A DNA stretch of 64,000 nucleotides, taken from positions 2,728,001 through 2,792,000 of the forward strand of contig NC_009614.1 of the NCBI RefSeq assembly GCF_000012825.1. The letters are read 5' to 3'. Below, piece by piece: positions 19,869 through 29,388 of this stretch; the first letter of the stretch is position 1, and the number at the start of each line of letters is the position of its first letter. The notes under the pieces are model-generated. The model ran no database searches. It saw only the letters and a program-made list of their open reading frames with translations, and was not told where the DNA came from. This DNA is from Phocaeicola vulgatus ATCC 8482 (GTDB taxonomy: Bacteria > Bacteroidota > Bacteroidia > Bacteroidales > Bacteroidaceae). The translations under genes were made by a program, and so were the position numbers.

Positions 19869-20189
19869 ATGGCTGATTTTGAAATAAATAAAGGGGTGGG
19901 CCGTGAAGTTGAGTTCAAGGGACTCCGGGCACAGTACCTGTTTATTTTCGCCACCGGACTGCTTGCCGTATTCGTGATGTTCGTCATCATGTATATGGCG
20001 GGTGTCGGACAGTGAATCTGCATCGGTTTCGGAGTATCGGCGGCTACGGTACTGGTATGGCTGACCTTTACGCTGAACCGTAAATACGGCAGCCACGGAC
20101 TGATGAAGCTGTTCGCGGCCCGGCAACATCCCCGGAGAATCCTCTCACGAAAACGTATCACACGTCTGATCAACAAACAACAATCGTAA
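19869..20189 (+). CDS. traF: TraF (DUF4133), with one in-frame TGA codon
   Basis: Protein of 106 residues when the TGA at 20013-20015 (codon 49) is read. It begins MADFEINKGVGREVEFKGL and has two membrane segments flanking the TGA: LFIFATGLLAVFVMFVIMYM before, and ICIGFGVSAATVLVWLTF after. The site is VGQ-TGA-ICIGFG, where DUF4133 relatives have Trp. TraF probably corresponds to the VirB3 component of the transfer channel. The other Trp (VLVWL) uses TGG. Stop TAA, three bases before traG. Confidence 0.86.
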
Positions 20190-20192
20190 ATT

Positions 20193-22217
20193 ATGAGAAG
20201 TATATTAAAAGCATCCACACTAGAAAGCAAGTTTCCCATCATGGCGGTGGAACACGGCTGCATCGTCAGCAAGGACGCCGACATCACGGTCGCTTTCCGG
20301 GTCACACTGCCGGAAGTATTTTCGGTATCATCCGCAGAATATGAGGCGATGCACGCCACATGAGCGAAGGCAATCAAGGTGTTGCCGAACTATTCAATCC
20401 TGCACAAACAGGATATTTTCATCACGGAGAAATACGAGCCGGACATTCGCCGGGACGAACTCAGCTTTCTCTCCCGCAGTTTTGAACGCCACTTCAACGA
20501 ACGTCCCTACCTGCACCACGCCTGCTACCTGTTCCTCACCAAGACCACCAAAGAGCGCTCCCGGCAGCAAAGCAACTGGAACACGCTTTGCCGTGGTTTT
20601 CTGGTGCCGAAGGAAATCAGGGACAAGGAAATGGTGGAACGCTTCATGGAAGCGGTGGGACAGTTTGAAAGTATCGTTAACGACAGCGGACTTGTCAGGC
20701 TGGAACGGCTGACCACGGAAGAGATTACGGGAACGGAGAACGAACCGGGTATTATCGAACGGTACCTTACGCTCTCGGCCGACGGAACGAGCATGTTGCA
20801 GGACATGCAATTGAATCCGGACGAAATGCGTATCGGTGACAAGCGGCTCTGCCTGCATACACTTTCCGACCTCGATGACCTGCCGGGAAAGGTAAGGACG
20901 GACGGGCGATACGAACGCCTCTCGACAGACCGTTCGGACTGCCGTTTGAGTTATGCCGCCCCCGTGGGCGTAATGCTGCCCTGCGACCATATCTACAACC
21001 AGTGGATATTCATAGATGACAGCAACGAAAACCTTTCCCGTTTCGAGAAGATGGCGAAGAACATGCAGTCGCTTTCCCGGTACAGCCGCAGCAACCAGAT
21101 CAACAAGGAGTGGCTGGATGAATACCTGAATGAGGCGCATAGCAACGGACTGCAATCCGTGCGCTGCCATTGTAACATCATCGCATGGGCGGAAAACGGG
21201 GACGAACTCCGGCGGGTGAAGAACGATGTGGGAAGCGCACTGGCATTGATGGAATGTACTCCGCACCATAACACGACCGACCTTCCGGCTCTCTATTGGG
21301 CGGGCATACCGGGAAATGAAGCGGACTTTCCGGCCGAAGAGACGTTCTACACGTTTACCGGGCAGGCGCTCTGTTTCTTCACGGCTGAAACCTGTTACCG
21401 GAACTCGCTCTCTCCCTTCGGCATCCGCATGGTGGACAGGCTGACGGGAAAGCCCGTCTTCCTCGACATATCGGATTTGCCCATGAAAAAAGGGGTGGTG
21501 ACTAACAGAAACAAATTCATACTCGGCCCCAGCGGCAGCGGGAAAAGTTTCTTTACCAATCATCTCGTGAGGCAGTACTGGGAACAAGGGACGCATATCC
21601 TGCTGGTGGACACCGGAAATTCATACAAGGGACTCTGTGACCTGATACATCAGAAGACCGGAGGGGACGACGGGATTTATTTTACATACAAGGAAAATGA
21701 TCCGATTTCTTTCAATCCGTTTTTCACGGAGGATTACCGGTATGACATCGAGAAGCGGGACAGCATCAAGACACTGATACTCACCCTTTGGAAAAGGGAG
21801 GACGAACCGCCCCGACGTTCGGAAGAGGTGGCGCTCTCGAATGCGGTCAGCCTGTATATCGAAAAGATAAAGAAGAACCGGAAGATAAAGCCGAACTTCA
21901 ACTCGTTCTATGACTTTGTAAGGAAGGACTACCGCAAGATACTGGCAGACAAGAACGTGCGGGAGAAGGACTTTGATGTGGACGGTTTTCTGAACGTGCT
22001 GGAACCTTATTATAAGAACGGTGAATACGGGTATCTGCTGAACTCGGACAAGGAACTGGATTTACTGAACAAACGGTTTATTGTATTTGAGTTGGATGTT
22101 GTGAAGGATAATCCAATCCTCTTTCCGGTTGTCACCATCATTATCATGGAGACGTTTATAAATAAAATGAGACGTTTGCAAGGTATCCGCAAGATGATAC
22201 TGATTGAGGAAGCTTGG
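20193..22217 (+). CDS. traG: TraG (VirB4-type ATPase), exon 1, with one in-frame TGA codon
   Basis: Conjugation ATPase that energises the type IV secretion channel. ATG at 20193 gives MRSILKASTLESKFPIMAVE, and TGA at 20361-20363 (codon 57) lies in EYEAMHAT-TGA-AKAIKVLP, a Trp position in relatives. Walker A is FILGPSGSGKSFFTNH and Walker B is RKMILIEEAW. The reading frame is interrupted right after Walker B by a group II intron. Exon 1 plus exon 2 (24619-25098) give 834 residues, the family length. Nine other Trp residues over the two exons use TGG. The exact splice point may differ by two bases (see intron 2). Confidence 0.9.
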
Positions 22218-24618
22218 CTGTGACATGTAAGTCTTGTATATGATTGTTCAACTTTCATTCCACGAGTTGGAAATAGAACGATTGAACCTGTTGTTCCGTC
22301 AACAGTAGCCTATGGGAACGTGCGGTATTAAGCAATGACCCCGTGCGGTAACAGAACCAACAATGAAGCCCTTCCGAAAGGAGAAGTCTGAACCGTGAGG
22401 GAATGACAACTGCTGTTAGTATCGAATGGCAGGGGAGCTAGGCTGAATGGTATGAATAACGTAATGTGAACCGTTGATAAACGTCGTAACTTCGAATGAG
22501 CTACTAATGATACTAGGCTCTAACCCAAAAGGGATGCAGTCGGATAACCTTCTCCATGCTAAGGTTACACGGACATAACGACTGCCGGCGGATAGACGGA
22601 TTCTAACCCATTCGTTTGTCATATACAAGAAACATGGTAAACCCGTACTTCTCCTGTGTAACAGCAGGTAAGCAGACCGTAAGTGAAGCCGAATGGAGTG
22701 CGGGCAGAGGAATGCGGAGAAAGCGAATGCCGTTCTGTAATGGGACGGATAGAGGTTGAAACATCACCTCACACGAAAGTGGGCAGACTTCCGCATGGTG
22801 GATGTTTTACAAGAAACTTATAGAACTTATTAAAGGAGAAAAGCAAATGAACGAAATTAAAACATCGTGTGCATCTACTGACCGGAAATGGAACACTTGG
22901 GAAAGCATAGACTGGAACAAGTGTGAGATAGCGGTTAATAAGCTACAAGCACGTATTGTAAAAGCTCAAAAGGCGGGCAAACACGGCAGGGTGAAATCCT
23001 TGCAGTGGGTGCTGACGCATTCGTTTTACGCTAAGGCTTTAGCCGTAAAGCGTGTTACATCAAACAGTGGCAGTGACACCGCAGGTGTTGACAAGGTGAA
23101 ATGGTCAACTCCCAATGCCAGATTCAAGGCTATCGGTGAACTGAAAAGAAGAGGCTACAAGCCCCAGCCGTTAAAAAGGGTCAATATCAAAAAGAGTAAT
23201 GGGAAACTACGTCCTTTAGGTATCCCGACAATGAAAGATAGGGCTATGCAGGCATTATATCTGCTTGCGTTGGAACCTGTATCGGAAACAACTGCGGACA
23301 GTAATTCCTACGGTTTCCGTAAAGAAAGAAGCACTAGAGATGCAAGGGAACAATGTTTTTGTGTCCTTGCAAAGAAAGCTTCTCCCGAATGGATTATGGA
23401 GGGTGACATCAAAGGTTGTTTCGACCACATCAGCCATGAATGGCTGCTGAACAATATCCCTATGGATAAAGTGATGCTGCGAAAATGGCTCAAATGCGGT
23501 TTCGTCTTCAACAAGGAGCTATTCCCTACGGAAGAGGGTACTCCACAGGGCGGTATCATTTCACCAACTCTTGCGAATATGACACTGGACGGACTGCAAA
23601 CTATGCTTGCAGAGAAGTATCACAAGAAATTTGTAAACAGGAAAACGACCTACTATCCCAAAGTACATCTTGTACGCTATGCGGATGATTTTATCATCAC
23701 GGGTAGAAGCAAGGAAGCTTTGGAAGAAATCAAACCGTTAGTAGTGGACTTTCTCAAAGAAAGGGGATTAACCCTGTCGGAAGAGAAAACAAAGATTACA
23801 CACATTGATGACGGATTTGATTTTCTTGGGTACAATATCCGAAAATACAAAGGAGTGCTTCTAATCAAACCGTCCAAAAAGAGCCTGAAGAAATTCATGC
23901 AGAAAATCCGGGGAATCATTGATTCCAATAAAGGAAGCAAACAGGAATCACTTATAAGGCTCTTGAATCCTGTGATAACAGGCTGGGTAAACTACTATAA
24001 GAATTGTGTGGCTTCTGACACATTCAGAAAAGCTGACTACCTGATATTTGAAAAGTTATGGCAATGGGCTAAGAGACGACACCCCAAGAAAGGCAAATAT
24101 TGGATTGCCGACCGATACTTTACACGGGTAAAAAACCGTAACTGGTGCTTCGTGGCAAACTTCAAGAAAGGCAAGACTGATGACAGGATTGCACTGAAAA
24201 GGCTGTATGACACAAAGATTACCCGATATGTCAAGGTAAAAGGTGAAGCAAATCCCTTTGACCCCGAATGGACAGAATATTTTGAAAAGCGCAAGACTTA
24301 CAAGATGTTACAGTCGCTCAACGGTAGAAAATCGTTGCTGTACATGTGGGAAAGACAGAACCATTTATGTCCCGTATGTGGTAAACCCATAGACAAGGAA
24401 CATCCTTGGGGAACTTCCCAACAAATAGTCAACGGCAAGAAAGTAAATTTTCTGCTGCATGACAGTTGTAGAAGAAAAGTCATTCAAACTAATAAGATGT
24501 AACTATGAGCTGGTTTCTATTAAATAGAAATTTAACACTGCTTGAGCCGTATGATTGGAAACTTTCATGTACGGTTCTGAGGGGGGAAAGGGGCAGTAAT
24601 GCCCCTGACCTACCCGGC
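22218..24618 (+). mobile_element. Group II intron 2, inserted in traG
   Basis: Related to intron 1 but clearly diverged. Domain V is at 24544-24579 (GAGCCGTATG ... TGTACGGTTC), domain VI follows (GGGGC-agtaat-GCCCC), and the 3' end aligns with that of intron 1 (CCTACCCGGC). The 3' exon AAGGCAATCGCC restores the expected K-A-I-A after TraG Walker B. At the 5' side, a join after TGG (22217) keeps the family sequence EEAWKAIAK but makes the intron begin CTGTGAC. A canonical GTG start at 22220 with 3' exon from 24618 would insert one Leu. Both keep the frame. Confidence 0.88.
22847..24502 (+). CDS. ltrA: Group II intron 2 reverse transcriptase/maturase with HNH domain
   Basis: Intron-encoded protein of 551 residues from ATG 22847, which has GGAG nine bases upstream; an upstream in-frame ATG at 22802 is less likely. 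Reverse transcriptase motifs (RPLGIPTMKDRAMQALY, GDIKGCFDHISH, EGTPQGGIISP, LVRYADDF), domain X (NPVITGWVNYYK) and an HNH zinc motif (LCPVCGKPIDKEHPW ... LLHDSCRRK) are intact. It is similar to the intron 1 protein along its length. Stop TAA. Presumably splices its host intron and supports retrohoming. Confidence 0.93.
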   Translation: MNEIKTSCASTDRKWNTWESIDWNKCEIAVNKLQARIVKAQKAGKHGRVKSLQWVLTHSFYAKALAVKRVTSNSGSDTAGVDKVKWSTPNARFKAIGELKRRGYKPQPLKRVNIKKSNGKLRPLGIPTMKDRAMQALYLLALEPVSETTADSNSYGFRKERSTRDAREQCFCVLAKKASPEWIMEGDIKGCFDHISHEWLLNNIPMDKVMLRKWLKCGFVFNKELFPTEEGTPQGGIISPTLANMTLDGLQTMLAEKYHKKFVNRKTTYYPKVHLVRYADDFIITGRSKEALEEIKPLVVDFLKERGLTLSEEKTKITHIDDGFDFLGYNIRKYKGVLLIKPSKKSLKKFMQKIRGIIDSNKGSKQESLIRLLNPVITGWVNYYKNCVASDTFRKADYLIFEKLWQWAKRRHPKKGKYWIADRYFTRVKNRNWCFVANFKKGKTDDRIALKRLYDTKITRYVKVKGEANPFDPEWTEYFEKRKTYKMLQSLNGRKSLLYMWERQNHLCPVCGKPIDKEHPWGTSQQIVNGKKVNFLLHDSCRRKVIQTNKM

Positions 24619-25098
24619 AAGGCAATCGCCAAGGAAGGTATGGCAAACTACATCCGTTATCTTTTTAAAACAGTCAGAAAGTTTTACGGAGAGGCGGTTG
24701 TAGTGACGCAGGAAGTGGATGATATTATCTCTTCCCCCGTTGTGAAAGAGACGATTATCAACAACAGTGACTGCAAAATACTGCTCGATCAGCGGAAGTA
24801 TCAGAACAAGTTCGACCAGATACAGAACCTGCTCGGCCTGACGGACAAGGAACGCAGCCAGATACTTTCTATCAATCTTGCCAATGCAGCGAACCGCCTT
24901 TATAAAGAGGTCTGGATTGGGCTTGGCGGTACGCAAAGTGCGGTATATGCGACAGAAGTTTCGGCTGAAGAGTACCTTTGCTACACCACCGAAGAGACTG
25001 AGAAACTGGAACTTACCCACCTTACGGAAAAGCTGGGCGGAAACATCGAGCTGGCTATCAAACAACTTGCCGAAAGCAAACGGCAGGAAAACAAGTAA
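24619..25098 (+). CDS. traG: TraG (VirB4-type ATPase), exon 2
   Basis: C-terminal 159 residues of TraG: KAIAKEGMANYIRYLFKTVR, VVVTQEVDDII, SDCKILLDQRKYQNKF and the conserved VWIGLGGTQSAVY. No plausible start of its own at the junction. It needs splicing of intron 2. Ends in TAA. The part contains no TGA in frame. Confidence 0.88.
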   Translation, partial: KAIAKEGMANYIRYLFKTVRKFYGEAVVVTQEVDDIISSPVVKETIINNSDCKILLDQRKYQNKFDQIQNLLGLTDKERSQILSINLANAANRLYKEVWIGLGGTQSAVYATEVSAEEYLCYTTEETEKLELTHLTEKLGGNIELAIKQLAESKRQENK

Positions 25099-25120
25099 CC
25101 ATATTAATCTATAGACAACA

Positions 25121-25528
25121 ATGAGTAAGAAAGATTTATTAAGCCAATGCAGGGAAGCACTCGGAGATGCGACCCTGACCAATCTGGATCTGCTGAACCT
25201 GATCGGAGAAATGAAGAAGGAACTGGAACACGACCGCATCTGCGGTCACTGAATGAACAAGGAAGGCGGCTCCACGCTGACAATCCGTAAATCCAACCAT
25301 GTGACGGACGGATTCAAGGGATACAAGGCTACGCTGTTCGCCGGAGAAATGAGTTATACCGAAATCAATATCCCGCTTCGGAAAGGGGACGACCTTTTCC
25401 TGCACGGGAACAAGGATGCCGGATGTATCGGGTATTTCAGCGGAAGCGAGGTATTGCTGTTCGGCTGTTACGGACTGTTTGCCCGTGATGACGACAGCCG
25501 GTATTTACTTACCAAAGAAAGGAGATAG
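25121..25528 (+). CDS. DUF3876 conjugation protein, with one in-frame TGA codon
   Basis: Protein of 135 residues with readthrough of TGA at 25250-25252 (codon 44). The N-terminal part is helical (MSKKDLLSQCREALGDATLT). The beta-rich domain starts at RICGH-TGA-MNKEGGSTLTIRK, matching the DUF3876 pattern GxW-n near its first strand. It lies between traG and traI as in related elements. An ATG directly after the TGA (25253) could start a shorter protein, so residual expression without readthrough is possible. Function unknown. Stop TAG. Confidence 0.75.
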
Positions 25529-25532
25529 ACGC

Positions 25533-26162
25533 ATGAAAAAGAGACTACTAATTCTATTCATGGCAATGCTGTCCCTTTCGGTAACAAGCAAAGCACAATG
25601 GGCAGTGATAGACCCTACGAACCTTGCTCAAGGCATTGTAAACTCGGCCAATGAAATTGTACAGACTTCCACAACGGCACAGAACATGTGAAGTAACTTT
25701 CAGGAGACTGTAAAGATTTACCAGCAGGGAAAGGCCTACTACGATGCTTTGAAATCCGTACACGATCTCGTAAAAGGGGCACGCAAGGTACAACAGACTA
25801 TCCTTCTGGTAGGTGACATCAGCGATATTTACGTGACCAATTTCAATACGATGATGGGCGACCCGAATTTTACCGTGGAAGAACTCTCGGCCATTGCTTT
25901 CGGGTATAACCGGTTGCTTGAAGAAAGCAGCAACCTGCTGCTGGACTTGAAGGAAGTGACCACGGCTACCGGACTCTCGATGACCGACAAGGAACGGCTG
26001 GACATCATCAACCGGATATATGGCGAAGTGCTGGAATACAAGAACCTGACATGGTACTATACCCGAAAGAATATCGGCATATCGTACCTGCGCAGCAAGA
26101 AGAAGGGGGATTCCCGGCGGGTGCTTGCCCTGTACGGGACACACGACCAGCGTTACTGGTAA
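25533..26162 (+). CDS. traI: TraI (DUF4141), with one in-frame TGA codon
   Basis: Periplasmic VirB5-like candidate of 209 residues. A signal peptide (MKKRLLILFMAMLSLSVTSKA) is followed by helical sequence (DPTNLAQGIVNSANEIVQTS) and TGA at 25689-25691 (codon 53, TTAQNM-TGA-SNFQETVKIY), then the conserved KAYYDALKSVHDLV segment. The frame is open on both sides and the family runs through. TGG is used for Trp at QWAVIDP and at the end (RYW). Stop TAA. Confidence 0.85.
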
Positions 26163-26190
26163 TCATTCATCCTTAAAAAACAGATAGACT

Positions 26191-27204
26191 ATGGTATTAC
26201 TATCAATAGACTGGACGAACCTACATGAGTTGTTGCGTTCGCTTTACGATGAAATGATGCCGCTGTGCGAGGATATGGCCAGTGTGGCAAAGGGAGTGGC
26301 CGGTATCGGTGCCCTGTTCTACGTGGCCTACCGGGTGTGGCAGTCCCTTTCAAGGGCGGAAGAGATAGACGTGTTCCCACTCTTCAGACCATTTGTGCTG
26401 GGCCTTTGCATCATGTTCTTTCCTACTATGGTGCTGGGGACAATCAACGGGATTCTTTCCCCCGTATGCAGTGCCACTTCCTCACTGGTGGAACAGCAGA
26501 CTTTCGACATGAAGAAGTATCAGGAAGAGAAGGACGAACTGGAACGGGAAGCGATGCTCCGTGACCCGGCAAAGGCTTTCCTTGTGAGTGATGAGGAATT
26601 TGACAAGAAGATAGACGAGCTTGGCTGGTCGCTGGGGGACATGGACACGATGATAAACATGTACGGGCAGAAGGCGGTGTATGACATGGGGGAAAAGGTG
26701 AGGCAATGGTTCCGGGAACTGCTGGAACTCTTCTTTCAGGCAGCCTCGCTGCTGATAGACACGCTGAGGACTTTCTTTCTGATTGTCCTTTCCATACTGG
26801 GGCCTATCTCTTTTGCACTGGCCGTCTATGACGGGTTCCAGAGTACGCTCACCACATGGTTGTCACGCTATATCTGTATTTACTTATGGCTACCCGTGGG
26901 CGACCTGTTCGGGGCTATCCTCTCACGCATACAGGTTCTGATGTTGCAGCAGGACATCAAACAGATGCAGGATCCGACATTCATACCGGACGCATCGGGC
27001 AGTGTGTATTGTATATTCATGATTATAGGTATCATCGGTTATTTCTGCGTTCCCACGGTGTCCTCGTGGATTATCCAGGCAGGCGGTGCGGGAGCTTACG
27101 GGCAGAAAGCTAACGGTGCCGGGAAGATGGCAGGAAACGGTGCGGCAGCAGTCGGAGGCGCAGTCGGAGGATCGGTTGCAGGGCGCATCAAGAAAATGTT
27201 TTAA
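26191..27204 (+). CDS. traJ: TraJ, inner membrane conjugation protein
   Basis: VirB6-like protein of 337 residues with several hydrophobic segments (VAGIGALFYVAYRVW, FVLGLCIMFFPTMVLG, FFLIVLSILGPISFALAVYD, CIFMIIGIIGYFCVP) and a Gly/Ala-rich C-terminus. Matches TraJ of CTnDOT-type elements by position and topology. No in-frame TGA although it has several TGG codons, so recoding is not universal in the operon. Stop TAA. Confidence 0.88.
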   Translation: MVLLSIDWTNLHELLRSLYDEMMPLCEDMASVAKGVAGIGALFYVAYRVWQSLSRAEEIDVFPLFRPFVLGLCIMFFPTMVLGTINGILSPVCSATSSLVEQQTFDMKKYQEEKDELEREAMLRDPAKAFLVSDEEFDKKIDELGWSLGDMDTMINMYGQKAVYDMGEKVRQWFRELLELFFQAASLLIDTLRTFFLIVLSILGPISFALAVYDGFQSTLTTWLSRYICIYLWLPVGDLFGAILSRIQVLMLQQDIKQMQDPTFIPDASGSVYCIFMIIGIIGYFCVPTVSSWIIQAGGAGAYGQKANGAGKMAGNGAAAVGGAVGGSVAGRIKKMF

Positions 27205-27228
27205 CGGACTATTAATTAACAAAAAAAC

Positions 27229-27852
27229 ATGGAATTTAAATCATTAAAAAACATCGAGACATCGTTCCGGCAGCTACGGCTGTTCGGAATGGTATTCCTG
27301 GGAGTATGCGCACTGGTAACGGTCTTCGCTACCTGAAAGGCATACGAGTTCGCCGAGGCGCAGCGGCAGAAAATTTATGTGTTGGACAGCGGAAAGTCAC
27401 TGATGCTGGCACTCTCGCAGGATGTGCAGCAGAATCGCCCCGTGGAAGCGAGGGAACATATCAGACGTTTCCACGAACTGTTCTTCTCCTTGTCACCGGA
27501 CAAGAGCGCCATTGAAAGCAACATCCAGCGTGCCCTTTACCTCTCGGATGAAAGTGCCATCGGTTACTACCGGAACTTGCAGGAGAAAGGCTACTTCAAC
27601 CGGATGATAGCGGGAAACATCTCGCAGACGCTGACGGTGGACAGCATACAGGGGAACTTCAACAGTTATCCATACGAGATGAAGACCTATAGCCGGCAGC
27701 ACATCATCCGTTCGAGCAGCGTTACCGAAAGGTCGCTTGTCACCACCTGCCGTCTGAGGAATGTAACCCGGAGCGACAACAATCCGCAGGGCTTTCTGAT
27801 AGAGAGTTTTACCATCATCGAAAACAGGGACATCGGACAGTATGAAAGATAA
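27229..27852 (+). CDS. traK: TraK, with one in-frame TGA codon
   Basis: VirB8-like protein of 207 residues, the usual TraK length, when TGA at 27334-27336 (codon 36) is read. It starts MEFKSLKNIETSFRQLRLF; the single membrane segment (MVFLGVCALVTVFAT) runs straight into the TGA, followed by KAYEFAEAQRQKIYVLDSGKS as in the family. Without readthrough only the anchor would be made. Ends in TAA and overlaps traL by 11 bases. Confidence 0.87.
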
Positions 27853-28132
27853 CGGTATAAAAAAGGTCTTCCACTCGTTCAGAACGGAGAAAGACCGACA
27901 TACAGCAAAACTCCGCAGGCGGTGGCAACGGCTGAGCTACCGGCAGCAAAGGATGATCATCCTTTACCTGCTCGGACTCTTCGCCGCCATCGATCTTGCC
28001 TACATCGTGGGCGGTTTCTGCGGGACAGACAAATTTCCGATTGAGGTACAGCATCTCCAAAGGATTGCGCTTCCCCAAACGGGCAGTATCCAACCATTAA
28101 AAAACAATGTATCCAATGACACAATCCGATAA
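27842..28132 (+). CDS. traL: TraL (DUF3989-type), small membrane protein
   Basis: Protein of 96 residues with a basic N-terminus (LRRRWQRLSYRQQRM) and one membrane segment (IILYLLGLFAAIDLAYIVG). It lies between traK and traM and overlaps both, as in CTnDOT-like operons. No TGA in frame; stop TAA. Confidence 0.8.
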   Translation: MKDNGIKKVFHSFRTEKDRHTAKLRRRWQRLSYRQQRMIILYLLGLFAAIDLAYIVGGFCGTDKFPIEVQHLQRIALPQTGSIQPLKNNVSNDTIR

Positions 28133-29384
28133 GAAAGAAGAAAAGAATAAAAAAATGCAGAAAGCGGAACCTGCATCCGAAAAGGAGAAGAAGTTAAACC
28201 GCAAGGTTACCGACAAGCTGAAATTCTATGGCGTAGTGACATTCCTTTCCCTGCTTTGCGCCGGGTTCATCTGGTTTATCTTCAAACCGGACGCACCCGA
28301 AACGGTGGAAGGGACGGCAGGCATCAATACGACGATACCCGACGCTATCGCACCGGAGACAATGGCCGACAAACAGAAGGCTTACGAACTGGAAGAGATG
28401 AAGAAACGCAGGCAAGAAAAAGTGAGAACCTTGCAGGATGTGGCCGGGGGCTACCTAATGCCGGACACAACGGACGGGCTGAAACCGGAAGAAGATGTAC
28501 CGAAAGCGGATGCTATCCGGGAGTCCAGAGAAAAACAGCGGCAGATTTCAAGGCAGATCACCTCGTTCTATCAGGAACCGAAGGAGAGTCCGAGGGTGGA
28601 CGAACTGGAACGGCAGGTGAAGGAGCTTAACGAAAAGCTGGAACATGAACGGAAAGGACAAGACCCGCTGGAACTGATGGAAAAGTCGTATGAGATGGCG
28701 GCACGCTATTTCCCCGGACAGATGGGCGGACAGGTGAAAAACATACAGCCTGCGGGCGTTACGGGCGGTTCATCCGGTAATCCTGCCGCCATAGCTGCCG
28801 GACGTGCTACGGAGAATGTGGTTTCGTCACTGGCCGTACCTCCGGTCCCCGACACGATACCCCGCAATTACGGTTTTGCCACTGCCGTGGGCGGCGGACA
28901 GCTTGCCGGAGCCAATACGATACGTGCCTGCGTGGCTGAAGACCAGACAGTGACCACCGGAGCATGACTGAAGTTCCGGTTGCTGGAACCGCTGCAAGTG
29001 GGCGGTGTGCTTGTACCTGCCAATACTCCGCTATATGGTACGGTGCGTATCGAAGGGCAACGGATGGCAGTCACAGTAAACTCCATAGAGAGTGGCGGCA
29101 ATATCCTGCCGGTGGAACTAACGGCTTACGATATGGACGGGCAGGCCGGACTTTTTGTTCCGAATACCGCAGAACGTACCGCCATGAAAGAAGCCGCCGC
29201 CAATATCGGAGGCAGTTTCGGAACAAGCATCTCGTTCGCACGCAGTGCCTCGCAACAACTCGTCATGGACGTGACAAGGGGCGTGCTTGGCGGCGGATCA
29301 CAATATCTGGCCACAAAGATGCGTGAGGTGAAGGTGGCCGTGAAAGCTAATTATCAACTTTTATTAATATCCAAAAAGCAGTAA
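28116..29384 (+). CDS. traM: TraM, with one in-frame TGA codon
   Basis: VirB10-like protein of 422 residues from ATG 28116 (an in-frame ATG at 28107 adds three residues). Basic cytoplasmic start, one membrane segment (FYGVVTFLSLLCAGFIWFIF), long charged linker, then the conserved C-terminal domain. TGA at 28965-28967 (codon 284) stands in DQTVTTGA-TGA-LKFRLLEPLQVGG, inside this domain. The remainder (VRIEGQRMAVTVNSIE and SASQQLVMDVTRGVLGGGSQY) is intact. Stopping at the TGA would remove the channel-forming part. Stop TAA. Confidence 0.86.
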
Positions 29385-29388
29385 TCAG

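Noticed and set aside
17951..24502. Reverse transcriptases as part of a diversity-generating retroelement or retron
   Set aside because: Both have maturase domain X and HNH domains and lie within introns with domain V and matching exon junctions; no template/variable repeat pair was seen.
1..29384. TGA codons as ordinary nonsense mutations in a decaying element
   Set aside because: All lesions are TGA, none TAA, TAG or indels; downstream sequence is intact in twelve genes; several sites are conserved Trp positions; and transfer genes avoid TGA as a terminator.
15633..29384. TGA as selenocysteine
   Set aside because: The positions correspond to Trp, not Cys, in the families; sites are scattered over many unrelated structural proteins; no consistent SECIS-like hairpin follows each TGA and no sel genes are seen.
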